From NCBI RefSeq assembly GCF_004323185.1, contig NZ_NAPS01000001.1, forward strand, positions 1-35,011: 35,011 nucleotides of DNA, in the 5' to 3' direction. The notes beneath the pieces are model-generated. The model was given only the letters and a program-made list of their open reading frames with translations. It ran no database searches and had not been told where the DNA came from. The number at the start of each line of letters is the position of its first letter. Position 1 is the first letter of the stretch. Shown piece by piece: positions 1 through 8,990 of this stretch. The DNA is from Westiellopsis prolifica IICB1. Its GTDB lineage: Bacteria > Cyanobacteriota > Cyanobacteriia > Cyanobacteriales > Nostocaceae. A program made the translations under genes and the position numbers.

Positions 1-24
1 TCCCCGATCCCCGATCCCCGATCC
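1..24. repeat. Short tandem repeat (CCCCGAT)n downstream of nifN
   Basis: Three consecutive 7-bp CCCCGAT-like units run up to the nifN stop codon at the left edge of the window; the array may continue outside it. This matches the heptameric short tandem repeats common between genes of heterocystous cyanobacteria. No gene content. Confidence 0.6.
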
Positions 25-1347
25 CTAATCCCCCTGCACATCTCTATCTCTGACTTTCGTTTCCTCTGCGTGTAAAAAGAGATTACCGAGATCAAATAAG
101 AGTTCCATAGTCCCTCGGTAGCCTATTTTGGTAAATTGACCATTACCTAAGCGATCAAAAATGGGCATACCTTGGCGATAGAGGGGAATTCCTAAACGTT
201 TGGCGATCGCCTGAGTATGGGAATTACCAATTAACAAGTCAGAACCAACAGCTAAGTTTTCAAAGTCTTCAAAATCACCGATGGTGACGCTGTCAATCGC
301 AAGTTTTTCTAAAAGTGGCGATCGCGTTGTGGTGACAGCAGCTTGAATTTCCGCACCCATTGATTGCAGAAAATATACTGTTGACCATAGCAAATCTGGT
401 TCCAACGCGAGAGATACCTTTTTTCTACCAAAGTAAAAATGAGTATCCAACATCGCATCTTGCAATTGGCGACGTTGACGGCGATATTTCTCTGGAACTG
501 CTGTTCCACTCAAATTCGCCAAAAACTGCATAAATCTGTCTACCGCTTCTAATCCAGTCAGTTCGGTAAACACTTCGTAAGGTGTGCCAAACTTTTGTTC
601 TAAAATTTTGGCTGCACTCCGCATACTTTCACCTAGTGCTAGAGTATAAACGGAACTACCAATTTTATGTAATTGTACTAAAGTTGTGCCACCCCCGGTA
701 ATCGGACTGTAGGAATCATCCAAGTGACCATCCAAAGAAGCTGAAAGGTCAGGAACTACAATTGGCATTAACCCAAAAGTACTGACAATTTCCTTGATTT
801 GTTGCACATCCCCTGGAGTGAAAGCGGAACTCATCAAAATTGTCACCTGTTGCGCTTTTGGTTCTCCCGCTTGGGGAACTTCTTTGACAATACTTTCTAC
901 TGCTGCTGCAAATCCATCTTGCAGTGCGCCTTTAAAATCCGGTGAAGAGACAAGTACAATTGGCAATTCATCCAATTCCGGGTGACGTTTGCGGAAATCC
1001 TTGAGAATCCCGTCCATGTCATCGCCTCTAGTTTCCGTTAGTCCAGTTGTACACAAACCAATAATTTCTGGCTGAGACTTCTGCACTAAAGTCAAAATTG
1101 CTTGTTCCACATTCTCCTCACCACCCAAGATCGTGCTGACTTCCGTCATTGCTGTAGTGGAAAGGGGTATAGCTTCTCGGAAATGGCGCACCAATATCAC
1201 TTTGGCAAAAGCAGTACAACCTTGGGAACCGTGGAGTAAAGGTATCATCCCTTTCAAACCCAAAAAGGCTAGAGCTGCACCTAAAGTTTGGCTTTGCTTG
1301 AGGGGATTAACTATAACTGGCTTTTTAGGAGTGACAACCTTGGCCAT
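25..1347 (-). CDS. nifN: Nitrogenase iron-molybdenum cofactor assembly protein NifN
   Basis: 440 aa, complete, ATG start to TAG stop. NifN pairs with NifE to form the scaffold on which the NifB-derived cluster is matured into FeMo-cofactor before transfer to NifDK. Visible family features: the N-terminal PLKQSQTLGAALAFLG segment, the cysteine in HGSQGCTAFAK (about residue 44), the IIGLCTTGLTETRGDDM segment, and the oxidoreductase/nitrogenase component 1 fold throughout. The ATG follows the nifE stop directly (TAA immediately followed by ATG), so the two are translationally linked. Length is normal. Last gene of the nif run inside this window. Confidence 0.96.
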   Translation of the reverse strand: MAKVVTPKKPVIVNPLKQSQTLGAALAFLGLKGMIPLLHGSQGCTAFAKVILVRHFREAIPLSTTAMTEVSTILGGEENVEQAILTLVQKSQPEIIGLCTTGLTETRGDDMDGILKDFRKRHPELDELPIVLVSSPDFKGALQDGFAAAVESIVKEVPQAGEPKAQQVTILMSSAFTPGDVQQIKEIVSTFGLMPIVVPDLSASLDGHLDDSYSPITGGGTTLVQLHKIGSSVYTLALGESMRSAAKILEQKFGTPYEVFTELTGLEAVDRFMQFLANLSGTAVPEKYRRQRRQLQDAMLDTHFYFGRKKVSLALEPDLLWSTVYFLQSMGAEIQAAVTTTRSPLLEKLAIDSVTIGDFEDFENLAVGSDLLIGNSHTQAIAKRLGIPLYRQGMPIFDRLGNGQFTKIGYRGTMELLFDLGNLFLHAEETKVRDRDVQGD

Positions 1348-2808
1348 TTAGTAGTCCTCCTCTTCAAAAGATACAGAGATAGGTAGGCGTGTTGAGGATG
1401 AAAATTTTCCTGTGTCTCCCTGTCCCCGTGTTTCTGAGTCGTCTTCCCAAGGTGCTGGTTTACGGACTTGTTCCCACACAGGACTGTAGAGGGCTTCATC
1501 TAATTCCCTAGCCATTTCTACCATGCCGCTGTAACCTGCGTAGGCGTGGTGACGTTCTTGGTTGATATCGAGGAAAGGAATCCGGGCTTTGAGGGCAGTG
1601 TATTGGTTACGACCACCTGCAATCAGCATCTCTGCGTTAGTTTCGTTGATCACCCGCAGAATTTCCTGGGGATTGCCTTTTTCTAGAGTAATGCCGTCTT
1701 TGCCAAGTAATTGCTTGATGCGGGCTTTATCTTCCTCGGTACTTTTTTTGGTACTGGTAGCAACGACTTCCATTCCTAAGTCTTTAGCTGCGGAGATAAT
1801 TGACCAGCTTTTCACGCCTCCGGTATAAAGAACAACTCGTTTTCCTTTGAGGCGATCGCGATAGGGAGCGAGTTTGACATTGAGGGCGGCGGTTTCTTCG
1901 GCAATTAATTTTTCTGTGTGTGCTTGTAAATCAGGATCGCCCAACTTCACTGCGATATTCCGTAAACATCGATTGATGTCTTCAACACCGTAGAAAGATT
2001 CTTCGATGTAGGGAATACCGTAACGTTCCTCCATTTTCCGCCCCATGTTGATCAGAGCTTTGGAGCAAATCATCACGTTGAGTTTGGCACGGTGGGCGCA
2101 ACAAACTTCTTTGTAGCGGGCATCACCAGTAATTTTTGCTAAAACACGAATACCTAATTTTTTAAATAAAGGTAATACATTCCACATTTCACCAGCGATG
2201 TTATATTCACCGATGAGGTTAATGTCGTAGGGTGTGGTGTATTCTGGTTCTTCAGTACCAACGACGTATTCTAGTAAAGCTTCTCCACCGATGCGGTTGC
2301 CAAGATTTTTACTACCAACAAATCCAGGTGAATTTACGGGAATGACCGGAATGCCAATTTTATTGGTAGCGGCTTTGCAGACTGCATCCATGTCTTCGCC
2401 AATCAGAGCAGTAACACAAGTGGAGTAAACAAAAACTGCTTCGGGATTGTAGCGTTTATGAATGTCGAGGATGGCTTTATAAAGCTTTTTTTCACCACCG
2501 AAGATGACATCATTCTCACTCAAATCGGTGGTGAAGCCGAATTTGTAAAGTTGAGGGCCAGAAGAGAAGCTACCACGACTACCCCAGGAATTACCAGCGC
2601 AGGCGATCGGTCCGTGAACTAAATGAGCAGCATCAGTAATGGGTACTAGGGCAATCATTGCACCATCAAAGGCACAACCCCCTTGAGCGGCTCCCGGTTG
2701 AGCTTGTTGCGTGCAAGATTTATTTTTCTTTTCCCCGTTTTTGTGATGATTATGTTCGCATCCTGGCTCAGAGAGCAGCTCGTTGATTTTGCCTTGGGTG
2801 ATTATCAT
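1348..2808 (-). CDS. nifE: Nitrogenase iron-molybdenum cofactor assembly protein NifE
   Basis: 486 aa, ATG start. NifE is the other half of the NifEN scaffold. Visible: a short N-terminal cysteine-bearing region (residues 1-45), then [10 protein letters not shown] and [15 protein letters not shown], the cluster-ligand cysteine regions homologous to NifD, and [16 protein letters not shown] (the third cysteine region). The C-terminal tail after about residue 460 is low-complexity and acidic, with the stop abutting nifN. Upstream lies about 180 bp of repeat-rich DNA separating it from the Mo-nitro_C-like gene. Uninterrupted here; no excision element visible. Confidence 0.96.
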   Translation of the reverse strand: MIITQGKINELLSEPGCEHNHHKNGEKKNKSCTQQAQPGAAQGGCAFDGAMIALVPITDAAHLVHGPIACAGNSWGSRGSFSSGPQLYKFGFTTDLSENDVIFGGEKKLYKAILDIHKRYNPEAVFVYSTCVTALIGEDMDAVCKAATNKIGIPVIPVNSPGFVGSKNLGNRIGGEALLEYVVGTEEPEYTTPYDINLIGEYNIAGEMWNVLPLFKKLGIRVLAKITGDARYKEVCCAHRAKLNVMICSKALINMGRKMEERYGIPYIEESFYGVEDINRCLRNIAVKLGDPDLQAHTEKLIAEETAALNVKLAPYRDRLKGKRVVLYTGGVKSWSIISAAKDLGMEVVATSTKKSTEEDKARIKQLLGKDGITLEKGNPQEILRVINETNAEMLIAGGRNQYTALKARIPFLDINQERHHAYAGYSGMVEMARELDEALYSPVWEQVRKPAPWEDDSETRGQGDTGKFSSSTRLPISVSFEEEDY

Positions 2809-2841
2809 CTGTTTCCTCGCGCTGGATGAATTTTGTTCGTT

Positions 2842-2960
2842 GTTAGTCCATAGTCAATAGTCCATAGTCAATAGTAATAACTATTAAATTTGATTGTTAC
2901 TCTTAACCCTTGACCCTTGACTATTGACTTTTGACCAATAACTAATTAGTAATGGATAAT
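2842..2960. repeat. Short tandem repeats upstream of nifE
   Basis: The gap between nifE and the next gene upstream is made of variants of the units TAGTCCA/TAGTCAA and their reverse complements (TTGACTA), a cyanobacterial heptameric repeat cluster that can fold on itself. No promoter is recognisable with confidence. Confidence 0.6.
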
Positions 2961-2989
2961 GAGTATTAATAATGAGTAATTTGTAACGA

Positions 2990-3316
2990 CTAGCAAATAT
3001 ATTTCGAGACATCTTCTCCACATTCATCGCTGAGGTAAGATAATGCCCGAAAACGCAATCCTACAAAATTATCATATAAAGGATTGAGTTTGCATAGCGC
3101 GGGAACGTGGAAAATACGCCCAAATACGTGAATATCTCGCTGAAAAGGACAACAGCAAGGAATAATTCGGCAAATTAAATGAGCGAGACGATAATTTTTG
3201 ATTTGGATGCCATCTACTAATCGACGTAATGGGTATAGAATATCAAAACCGCCAGATTTTTGATTATTAGGCGGATGGTAATTAGGGTGAGAATGAGTGT
3301 GATTGATCGATTCCAT
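2990..3316 (-). CDS. Mo-dependent nitrogenase C-terminal-like (Mo-nitro_C) protein
   Basis: 108 aa, ATG start. The segment from about residue 25 (FDILYPLRRLVDGIQIKNY) to the end (cysteine-rich RIIPCCCPFQRD, then LCKLNPLYDN and ALSYLSDE) is what I recognise as the cyanobacterial Mo-dependent nitrogenase C-terminus family, typically a small protein encoded between nifK and nifE. The first 25 residues are His/Asn-rich (HTHSHPNYHPPNN) and may be a metal-binding or unstructured tail. Its molecular function is not established to my knowledge. Position between the nifK 3' end and nifE fits the family. Confidence 0.8.
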   Translation of the reverse strand: MESINHTHSHPNYHPPNNQKSGGFDILYPLRRLVDGIQIKNYRLAHLICRIIPCCCPFQRDIHVFGRIFHVPALCKLNPLYDNFVGLRFRALSYLSDECGEDVSKYIC

Positions 3317-3431
3317 AATTCTATTTTGAGGAAAAAGTAAAAAGGAAAAAGTAAAAAGTTAAAAGAATGATCTTTAAAGTTTTTACTTTTAACTTTTTAC
3401 TTCATTGGCACGCCGCGAGTTGATGAGATTC
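3317..3431. repeat. A/T-rich inverted repeat between nifK 3' end and Mo-nitro_C gene
   Basis: Multiple copies of AAAAAGTAAAAAG on the left and the complementary CTTTTTAC/TTTTACTTTT motif on the right; the transcript could form a long A/U hairpin after the nifK stop. Otherwise empty. Confidence 0.5.
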
Positions 3432-3691
3432 TTAACGAATCAAGTCAAAGGAAATATCGGTTACACCGGTGATGTTGGTGTTGCGATCCATTTCATCGAG
3501 AATGGTGTTGACAACCCAGTTGAGGAGGTTGATACCACCTTGATAACCGATGGTTGAATAGCGGTGTAAGTGGTGGCGATCGAAAATTGGATAACCAATC
3601 CGTACCATTGGGATCTTAGTGTCACGCCACAGGTACTTACCGTAGGAATTACCAACAAAGAAGTCTACAGGCTCAGTGAACAGCAAGCTAC
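3432..3691 (-). CDS. nifK: NifK, C-terminal fragment (separated 3' part of nifK)
   Basis: Encodes the last 85 residues of the MoFe protein beta subunit (from SLLFTEPVDFFVGNSYG to the terminal DISFDLIR). It has no start codon of its own: upstream of the serine codon the reading frame passes into unrelated DNA at a GTAG core. The matching 5' part (residues 1-427) is on the opposite strand at 11438-12720. Joining at GTAG gives ...LWHFR-SLLFTEP..., the normal NifK sequence, about 512 aa. This is therefore not decay but one side of a programmed-type gene split, with a serine recombinase gene starting 40 bp away. Confidence 0.95.
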
Positions 3692-3708
3692 CAATGCGTT
3701 CTCTATCA
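3688..3708. other. nifK recombination site (right junction: core GTAG plus element arm)
   Basis: The core reads CTAC on the plus strand (GTAG in the nifK sense) at 3688-3691. The element side carries AATGCGTTCTCTATCA at 3693-3708, which matches AATGTGTTTGCTATCA beside the other nifK junction (12724-12739) at 13 of 16 positions. Read from each core inward the two arms face each other, as expected for half-sites bound by a serine recombinase. Core length (4 bp) is short, similar in scale to the 5-bp core known for the fdxN element. Confidence 0.8.
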
Positions 3709-3730
3709 GGTAATATAGTCTAAGACTTTT

Positions 3731-5293
3731 ATGGTACGCTGTATGGACGTTTGGGCTTACGCAAGGGTTTCGACGGATGAGCAGAATGAGGACGAAGGTG
3801 CTTTAATAAAACAAATGCGTCGGTTGCGTAGTGCTGGAGCCACACAAATATATTACGATGTTGAAAGTCGTACAAGTGATAAGCGTAAAGGGCTTCTGAA
3901 GTTGATTGAGGATATCAACGCATCTACACCAGGCAAAGTGTCCAAGCTGCTATTTATTCGGATTGATCGTTTAACATCCTCATCAATGACTTTTTATCGT
4001 TTGATGGATGCGTTGAAAAACAAAGGTATACAACCATGTGCATTAGATGAGCCATTTGATATGTCGAGTATTGGTGGCGAGTTGACAATTGACGTTCGAT
4101 TGGCAGCAAGTAAATACGAAGTGAAGATGCTGGGGATGCGAGTCAAAAAAGAGCGAGATACGCGCAAAGCTAATAAAAAACCCCATTGGAATGCACCTTT
4201 GGGGTATGTGGTTGAGAATGACAAGTACAAACGAGATGATCGTCCATGTGTTTGTTTGATAGCAGGGAAGAGGGAGTTAACGCGATCGCAATTAATGCGA
4301 TTTGTCTTTGATACTTTTTTCGCAGTCGGTACGGTGTCCCAAACAGCGAGAGTACTGCATGATACTTTGGGTATTCAAGCAAATGCTGTGCCAAAAAGTG
4401 CTGATGCTAGGATTAACCTTCTGGAGCCAGAAGAGGAAATTGTCCTAGAAAATATCAACAAATCTCGTAGTGGTGCATTAAATCTGCGTTATCCCCACAC
4501 TGGCTTAAAGTGGTCAGTTTCTGGCTTGCGATCTATTCTTGTAAATCCTGTCTATGCAGGGGGAACACTGTACAACACTTTAGTTCGTTCCAAAGGACAC
4601 AGGAAACCCTTCGATGAATGGGAAGTTGCGTGGGGAACTCACGAGGATGAAGCGATTATCACTCGCGAGGAACACGAACGCATCAAATCAATGATTAGGG
4701 ACAACCGTAAAAACCGATGGGCAAGTGAGCAAAAATATACCAATCCCTTTGCAAACTTAGTCAAGTGCGTCTATTGTGGTGCTGCTTACAGTCGCCAATG
4801 TAAGAAATTGGTTAAGAAAAAGAATTTTGTCAGACATCATTACCAATGTAGTTTTTATCGTACTGGGGCTTGTAGTAACGGAAAAATGATTTCTTCTGAC
4901 GAACTAGAAGCACAAGTGATTAATCATTTAGTTCGTGAGGCTGAACGTTTAGCTGGGTTAGTAGAGAAAGAGGTGGAAAAAACAACAGAATCACCAGAAG
5001 TAAAAACACTTCGAGCATCTTTAAATACTCTCGAAGCGCTACCATCAAATCCAGCAATTGAGAAAGCTAAAGAAGATATTAGGATGCAGATTGCTGATGC
5101 GATCGCGACGACAAACAATACGTCCAAACAATATTTAATTGCCAAAGAACGGATTGTTGTCGCATTTTCAAACCATAGGTATTGGCAAGGGCTAGAACCA
5201 CAGGATCAACAAGCTCTACTTCAAGGGTGCGTGAAGAAAATCATGGTAGATGGCAACACAGTCACTGCGGTCGAATTGCTACATTTGCATTAA
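3731..5293 (+). CDS. Large serine recombinase, XisF-like (probable nifK-site recombinase)
   Basis: 520 aa (508 if the second ATG at 3743 is used; the conserved domain begins right there with MDVWAYARVSTDEQ). N-terminal resolvase domain with nucleophile Ser in YARVST and the FIRIDRLTSS segment (residues 1-150), a recombinase domain (about 165-320), a zinc-ribbon with CVYCGAAYS and later cysteines (about 345-400), then a charged C-terminal helical/coiled-coil region. This is the large serine integrase family that includes XisF of the fdxN element. Its start lies only about 40 bp from the nifK core, so its promoter must overlap the recombination site or lie in nifK DNA. Paired with the nifK site by adjacency (inference). 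Confidence 0.92.
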   Translation: MVRCMDVWAYARVSTDEQNEDEGALIKQMRRLRSAGATQIYYDVESRTSDKRKGLLKLIEDINASTPGKVSKLLFIRIDRLTSSSMTFYRLMDALKNKGIQPCALDEPFDMSSIGGELTIDVRLAASKYEVKMLGMRVKKERDTRKANKKPHWNAPLGYVVENDKYKRDDRPCVCLIAGKRELTRSQLMRFVFDTFFAVGTVSQTARVLHDTLGIQANAVPKSADARINLLEPEEEIVLENINKSRSGALNLRYPHTGLKWSVSGLRSILVNPVYAGGTLYNTLVRSKGHRKPFDEWEVAWGTHEDEAIITREEHERIKSMIRDNRKNRWASEQKYTNPFANLVKCVYCGAAYSRQCKKLVKKKNFVRHHYQCSFYRTGACSNGKMISSDELEAQVINHLVREAERLAGLVEKEVEKTTESPEVKTLRASLNTLEALPSNPAIEKAKEDIRMQIADAIATTNNTSKQYLIAKERIVVAFSNHRYWQGLEPQDQQALLQGCVKKIMVDGNTVTAVELLHLH

Positions 5294-5430
5294 GCAGCCC
5301 TAGATTTGCGGCGTTTAGGTTTGTTCTCCTTTGGCTGTTGCACCTGCAAGGCTTGTTGTAGCTGTGCCTCACGTTTCTCAAACTCCATTATAGTTCGAGC
5401 AACTAATTCTGCTAAGGTTTCACGTTTCAT
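5290..5430 (-). CDS. Small basic helical protein, candidate recombination accessory factor
   Basis: 46 aa: starts MKRETLAELVARTIMEFEKRE, then a Gln-rich stretch and a Lys/Arg-rich tail ending in KRRKSRAA. Not recognised. Its ATG overlaps the stop of the 63-aa ORF upstream (ATGA), indicating translational coupling, and its stop overlaps the 3' end of the convergent recombinase. Size, charge and position next to a serine recombinase would suit a recombination directionality factor, but that is inference only. Confidence 0.55.
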   Translation of the reverse strand: MKRETLAELVARTIMEFEKREAQLQQALQVQQPKENKPKRRKSRAA

Positions 5431-5618
5431 AATTGATTGTTATCGCTTCTTTGACAATAGCTGCAAGGTAAAAAACTTCTGTTAGCTGCGAGCTTTTTGC
5501 GTTGGCTATCTGGTAAGTCTTTCACAAATCTGATTGTGATTTTCTGCCTTAGCTTCATCTGTCGCAGGAATTCAATAACAGATTTTGAGAAGAAATTTTG
5601 ATGCGGTTTCCTCCCCAT
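5427..5618 (-). CDS. Small hypothetical protein coupled to the 46-aa ORF
   Basis: 63 aa, ATG start, strongly basic (begins MGRKPHQNFFSKS), with a CSYC motif near the C-terminus that could bind metal as half a zinc finger. Its TGA stop overlaps the ATG of the next small ORF, so the pair forms a two-gene unit convergent with the recombinase. Not recognised as a known family. Possibly a DNA-binding accessory of the recombinase (inference). Confidence 0.5.
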   Translation of the reverse strand: MGRKPHQNFFSKSVIEFLRQMKLRQKITIRFVKDLPDSQRKKLAANRSFLPCSYCQRSDNNQL

Positions 5619-6000
5619 ATCTAGAAAACAGAGGGTTTTGTCACTAGTAGTCTATCGCATTGATTTTGCCTGACTACAAAGGAAAAATGCCTGTATCTCA
5701 TCCCTGGTTAATGTTGGGCTGCAAGTCAATTTCTTCTTCGTCAGGAGTGAGCAAGTCAATTAGTAAAGTTGCGAGTCCCTTGTCACAAAACTTCACTTTC
5801 TCATCCAATTTCCAGCTTCATGCTAATTCTTATTATTAAGCCTACTTTCTCTTACTTCTATCTTAGTTACCATGTACTACTCAAGCGACTTTTTGTTGAT
5901 GTATGACAGTTAGGGTGCGGAATGTGGGTCTCTTTGTACTCCAAGTTGAAGTGCGGAATGTAGGATTGATAGAAGTCGGGTGCAGACAGCAATTGTCAAT

Positions 6001-6035
6001 CCAAAATCCAAAATCCAAAATCCAAAATCTAAAAT
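6001..6035. repeat. Heptameric repeat (CCAAAAT)5
   Basis: Four perfect CCAAAAT units plus a CTAAAAT variant; a typical cyanobacterial short tandem repeat. Confidence 0.8.
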
Positions 6036-6083
6036 GGTATTAACAGGGGTAGGGCTACGTACCAAGTTTGATATAAAAAATTT

Positions 6084-6111
6084 CTACACTGATGCTCTGC
6101 ATCGAGTGTAG
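6084..6111 (-). terminator. Hairpin downstream of ndhH-like gene
   Basis: CTACACTGATG and CATCGAGTGTAG form an imperfect stem with a 5-nt loop, about 70 bp past the stop of the minus-strand ndhH-like gene; the minus strand then runs into an A/T tract. Possible transcription terminator. Confidence 0.35.
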
Positions 6112-6180
6112 CCTTCTCAAATAATCTGGTTTATTTGAAAACGAGCAATAGCGACGTTTTCATAGCCGTGGGAGCGTCAA

Positions 6181-7374
6181 TTATCGGTCTACTGATCCCA
6201 TGATGATGTCAATACTACCTAATATTACGACTATATCGGCAACCTTAACACCACGTAGAAGTTTAGGTAAAATCTGCAAGTTGTTAAAATCCGCTGCACG
6301 GATTTTCCATCGCCAGGGGAAAACGTTATCATCACCAATTAGATAAATTCCCAGTTCACCTTTACCACTTTCTATACGGCTGTAAATTTCTCCTTTAGGA
6401 ATCTTGAAAGTGGGTGCAACTTTCTTACTGATATATTGGTAATCGAAGGCATCCCACTCGGATTTTTTACCTGCTAACATGCGTTTAGCTTCTAGATTCT
6501 CATAAGGACCACCAGGAAGTTGTTTAAGGGCTTGGCGAATAATCTTGACTGATTCACGCATTTCCCTAATCCGAACCATATAACGGGCAAAACAATCACC
6601 ACTACTATCCCATTGCACTTCCCAATCGAAGTCGTCATAGCATTCGTAGTGATCGACTTTGCGTAAATCCCATTTTACACCGGAAGCACGCAACATAGGA
6701 CCAGAAAGTCCCCAGTTGAGAGCTTCTTCCCGCGTAATGGTACCAACACCCTCAACGCGACGACGGAAAATGGGATTATCGGTAATCAAGCGCTCGTACT
6801 CATCTATCTTGGGTGTCATATAATTGCAGAAATCTTCGCACTTGTCCACCCATCCGTAAGGCAAATCAACTGCTACACCGCCAATGCGAAAGTAGTTATT
6901 GTTGACCATCCGATAACCTGTAGCAGCTTCCCACAGATCGTAAATAAGTTCCCGTTCTCGGAAAATATAGAAGAAAGGAGTTCCAGCGCCAGTGTCAAGT
7001 AGGAACGGACCTAACCACAACAAATGGTTAGCAATCCGGTTCAATTCCAACATAATGACACGGATATAACTAGCGCGTTTGGGGACGGGAATACCAGCTA
7101 ATTTCTCTGGAGCGTTAACTGTAACTGCTTCGTTAAACATTCCCGCTGCATAATCCCATCGACTGACATATGGGACATACTGAATATTAGTGCGGTTTTC
7201 GGCGATTTTTTCCATTCCTCGATGCAAATAGCCTATAACTGGCTCGCAATCGATGACATCTTCGCCATCTAGGGTGACAATTATCCTAAAACACCCATGC
7301 GTAGAGGGATGGTGAGGACCCATGTTGATGATCATGGGGTCTGTTCTTGTTTCAATCCTTCCTGTATAGGCCAT
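6181..7374 (-). CDS. ndhH: NAD(P)H-quinone oxidoreductase subunit H (NdhH-like), cargo of the element
   Basis: 397 aa, ATG start, full length for NdhH (about 394 aa). NdhH is the 49-kDa-type subunit of the photosynthetic NDH-1 complex, located in the peripheral arm near the quinone pocket. Conserved segments: [69 protein letters not shown], and the C-terminal [14 protein letters not shown]. No frameshift or stop, so apparently functional, yet it sits alone without other ndh genes between two recombinase genes. Probably a second, diverged copy; if the element is excised the gene leaves with the circle. Confidence 0.93.
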   Translation of the reverse strand: MAYTGRIETRTDPMIINMGPHHPSTHGCFRIIVTLDGEDVIDCEPVIGYLHRGMEKIAENRTNIQYVPYVSRWDYAAGMFNEAVTVNAPEKLAGIPVPKRASYIRVIMLELNRIANHLLWLGPFLLDTGAGTPFFYIFRERELIYDLWEAATGYRMVNNNYFRIGGVAVDLPYGWVDKCEDFCNYMTPKIDEYERLITDNPIFRRRVEGVGTITREEALNWGLSGPMLRASGVKWDLRKVDHYECYDDFDWEVQWDSSGDCFARYMVRIREMRESVKIIRQALKQLPGGPYENLEAKRMLAGKKSEWDAFDYQYISKKVAPTFKIPKGEIYSRIESGKGELGIYLIGDDNVFPWRWKIRAADFNNLQILPKLLRGVKVADIVVILGSIDIIMGSVDR

Positions 7375-7733
7375 AGCTAAACAAAATATCTTTTTGCAAG
7401 TATCTGAATTGTAACTTATATTAAAGGGCTATGAATGCTTAACAAACAGTATTTATAGAATTGTAAATCATAGGGCGTTGTTGCATGAATAGGGAAAATG
7501 AGGAGTTATACTCATTGCCTGTTCTTTTTCTAGTGCCAACCCATCAGTTAGAGGTTAATCCCTGTTTTGTCACTTTCAGAAGAGAAGTGGTGGGTTGCTT
7601 ACACACTGATTAAGAACGAATTGGTTTTCGTGTGAAGCCTGACAAACAACCTTTTCTTTGAGTTAAATTCAAACGCGATCACGCAAATACATAATCAAAT
7701 TCAAATGTGTTCAAATCTCTAGGTTTGGGATAA
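7375..7733. mobile_element. Intergenic region with an IS-end remnant
   Basis: No gene. At 7472 the sequence GGGCGTTGTTGCATGAAT resembles the terminal inverted repeat style of common cyanobacterial insertion sequences, but I find neither a partner end nor a transposase, so this is at most a solo IS end or decayed copy. Confidence 0.35.
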
Positions 7734-8159
7734 TTAAACAATTGGTGTATACATTGTAGCCAGCCTTCTTGTACTAGTTAATTCCTCCTCCAAATCGCTG
7801 ACTAAAGAAGCAACTACCGCCTTTATAGAACCTGTATTTTCAAAAACTTGCCGTTGGCGGATATAACTCGCTCCTTGATCCAATTTTTTTTCCAGTTGGA
7901 GTAAATATGAGCTTTCTCTGAGAGTATCAGCAGTTTCTCCTAGTGCATTCAAGATATCCTTAACTATATTTCTCATAGGTCTGCTGTTGCCTTGTTCATC
8001 TTCGATGTAGTTGGCATCTAAACCCCAGCGAGATGCTCGAAAGTAGTTTTCTCTCTCAATCAGCCAAGGAAGGGGTTTTAATAGAAATCCTGTTTGTTTT
8101 CCTTGATAGTGGTAATGTAGATCCACAACTAAAGAATGGACAAAAGCAGCGAGCATCAT
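7734..8159 (-). pseudogene. Carboxylate-amine ligase (GCS2/YbdK-like) C-terminal remnant
   Basis: 141 codons corresponding to the C-terminal third of a glutamate-cysteine-ligase-2/YbdK-type protein (ATP-grasp-like carboxylate-amine ligase): the segments ERENYFRASRWGLDA, MRNIVKDILNALGETAD and DQGASYIRQRQVF match the family pattern. Family members are about 370-400 aa, and the N-terminal two thirds are absent; the frame is cut about 15 bp before the end of an ISAs1-like remnant (8175). Read as a gene truncated by transposition or deletion. Family assignment from memory of motifs only. Confidence 0.6.
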
Positions 8160-8174
8160 AGACTCTTTTACCGT

Positions 8175-8735
8175 CAGGGCAAACGCACCTTAAAGTGGCA
8201 TAGACATGATTGACAATTGAATGTATATATGGATAGAAGAGATCAGTACTTGTGACAGGTTACTCGCGAACCGCTAGAGCGTCGAGCCAGTAATATATAT
8301 TGACAAAAATATAATTATGTAATTGCGGTCAAAACGCCCATTTGTGGCTAAATTTTTAGGTCTGGTTAAGAGCGATCGCATTCAAACTGAGCACCCAAAA
8401 GTTCGATCTACGATGCAATGGGTTGCCAGAAAGATATTGTTAACAAGATTGTTGAAAAAGGTGGAGACTACGTTATTTCTTTAAAAAAGAAAAGAATCAA
8501 AACTCTTTGTATCAAAAGGTAGAAGAGCTATTTAAACAAGCAATTACAAACAAATATGAGGGATTTTCTTCTAGCACTATTCGTGTTTCAGAACCGGCTC
8601 ATGGTCGTAATGAAACAAGGTATTGCGTAGTGTTGAGCAATGTTAAAGAACTCATAGCTCCGGAGGGAAAATGGAACAGTTTATGCTCTGTAGGCCTTTC
8701 CAAAAAATAAAATGTCCAGCCCTGCGTTTGCCCTG
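8175..8735 (+). mobile_element. ISAs1-like insertion sequence, internally deleted
   Basis: Bounded by 13-bp perfect terminal inverted repeats CAGGGCAAACGCA (8175-8187) and TGCGTTTGCCCTG (8723-8735). Only 561 bp remain, less than half the normal size, so it has lost most of the transposase. No target duplication is evident. It abuts the truncated ligase gene. Confidence 0.7.
8406..8710 (+). pseudogene. ISAs1-family transposase fragment
   Basis: The sequence IYDAMGCQKDIVNKIVEKGG followed by DYVISLKK is the characteristic ISAs1 DDE-domain core; after an A-rich stretch near 8485 the frame shifts and continues as NQNSLYQKVEELFKQA. Start and C-terminus are missing. Non-functional. Confidence 0.75.
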
Positions 8736-8821
8736 AGCCTCAAACAGAGGAACCAGACAGGCTCAAAGGATGCAATCTCGCCTCTGCGGTAGGCGATCGC
8801 GGACGATATCCACTCCTTACC

Positions 8822-8950
8822 ATGCCAGTAGGAGAAGTTAGCCAAGTGGTATCAGACGAACTGTATCGAGTCAAATGGTCAGATGGGCGTGACAACCTCT
8901 ACGAACTTGGGGAGCTATCCGCGCTGATCGCTGATACAGAAAAATTTTGA
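8822..8950 (+). CDS. Small hypothetical ORF
   Basis: 42 aa (MPVGEVSQVVSDELYRVKW ... LSALIADTEKF). The frame remains open further upstream to about 8706, so this may be the C-terminal remnant of a longer protein. The pattern VSDELYRVKWSDGRD is coding-like (a compact beta-strand domain), but I do not recognise it. Confidence 0.35.
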   Translation: MPVGEVSQVVSDELYRVKWSDGRDNLYELGELSALIADTEKF

Positions 8951-8990
8951 TTTTTGATTAATGTAAAAATATCGCTTCAGGAGAGAAAAA

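Larger units (their letters stand above)
5619..6180. other. Gene-poor stretch in segment X with a short coding remnant
   Basis: No convincing intact gene. On the minus strand 5698-5817 there is an open 39-codon tail (ends LLTPDEEEIDLQPNINQG) without a start, probably the C-terminal remnant of a lost gene. A direct repeat GTGCGGAATGT occurs near 5915 and 5951. The rest holds repeats (next entries). Confidence 0.45.

Noticed and set aside
7472-7520. Second copy of the IS1 end as partner for an inversion by homologous recombination
   Set aside because: It shares only about nine bases (GGGCGTTG) with the IS1 end at 15801 and then diverges; too short to support the claim.
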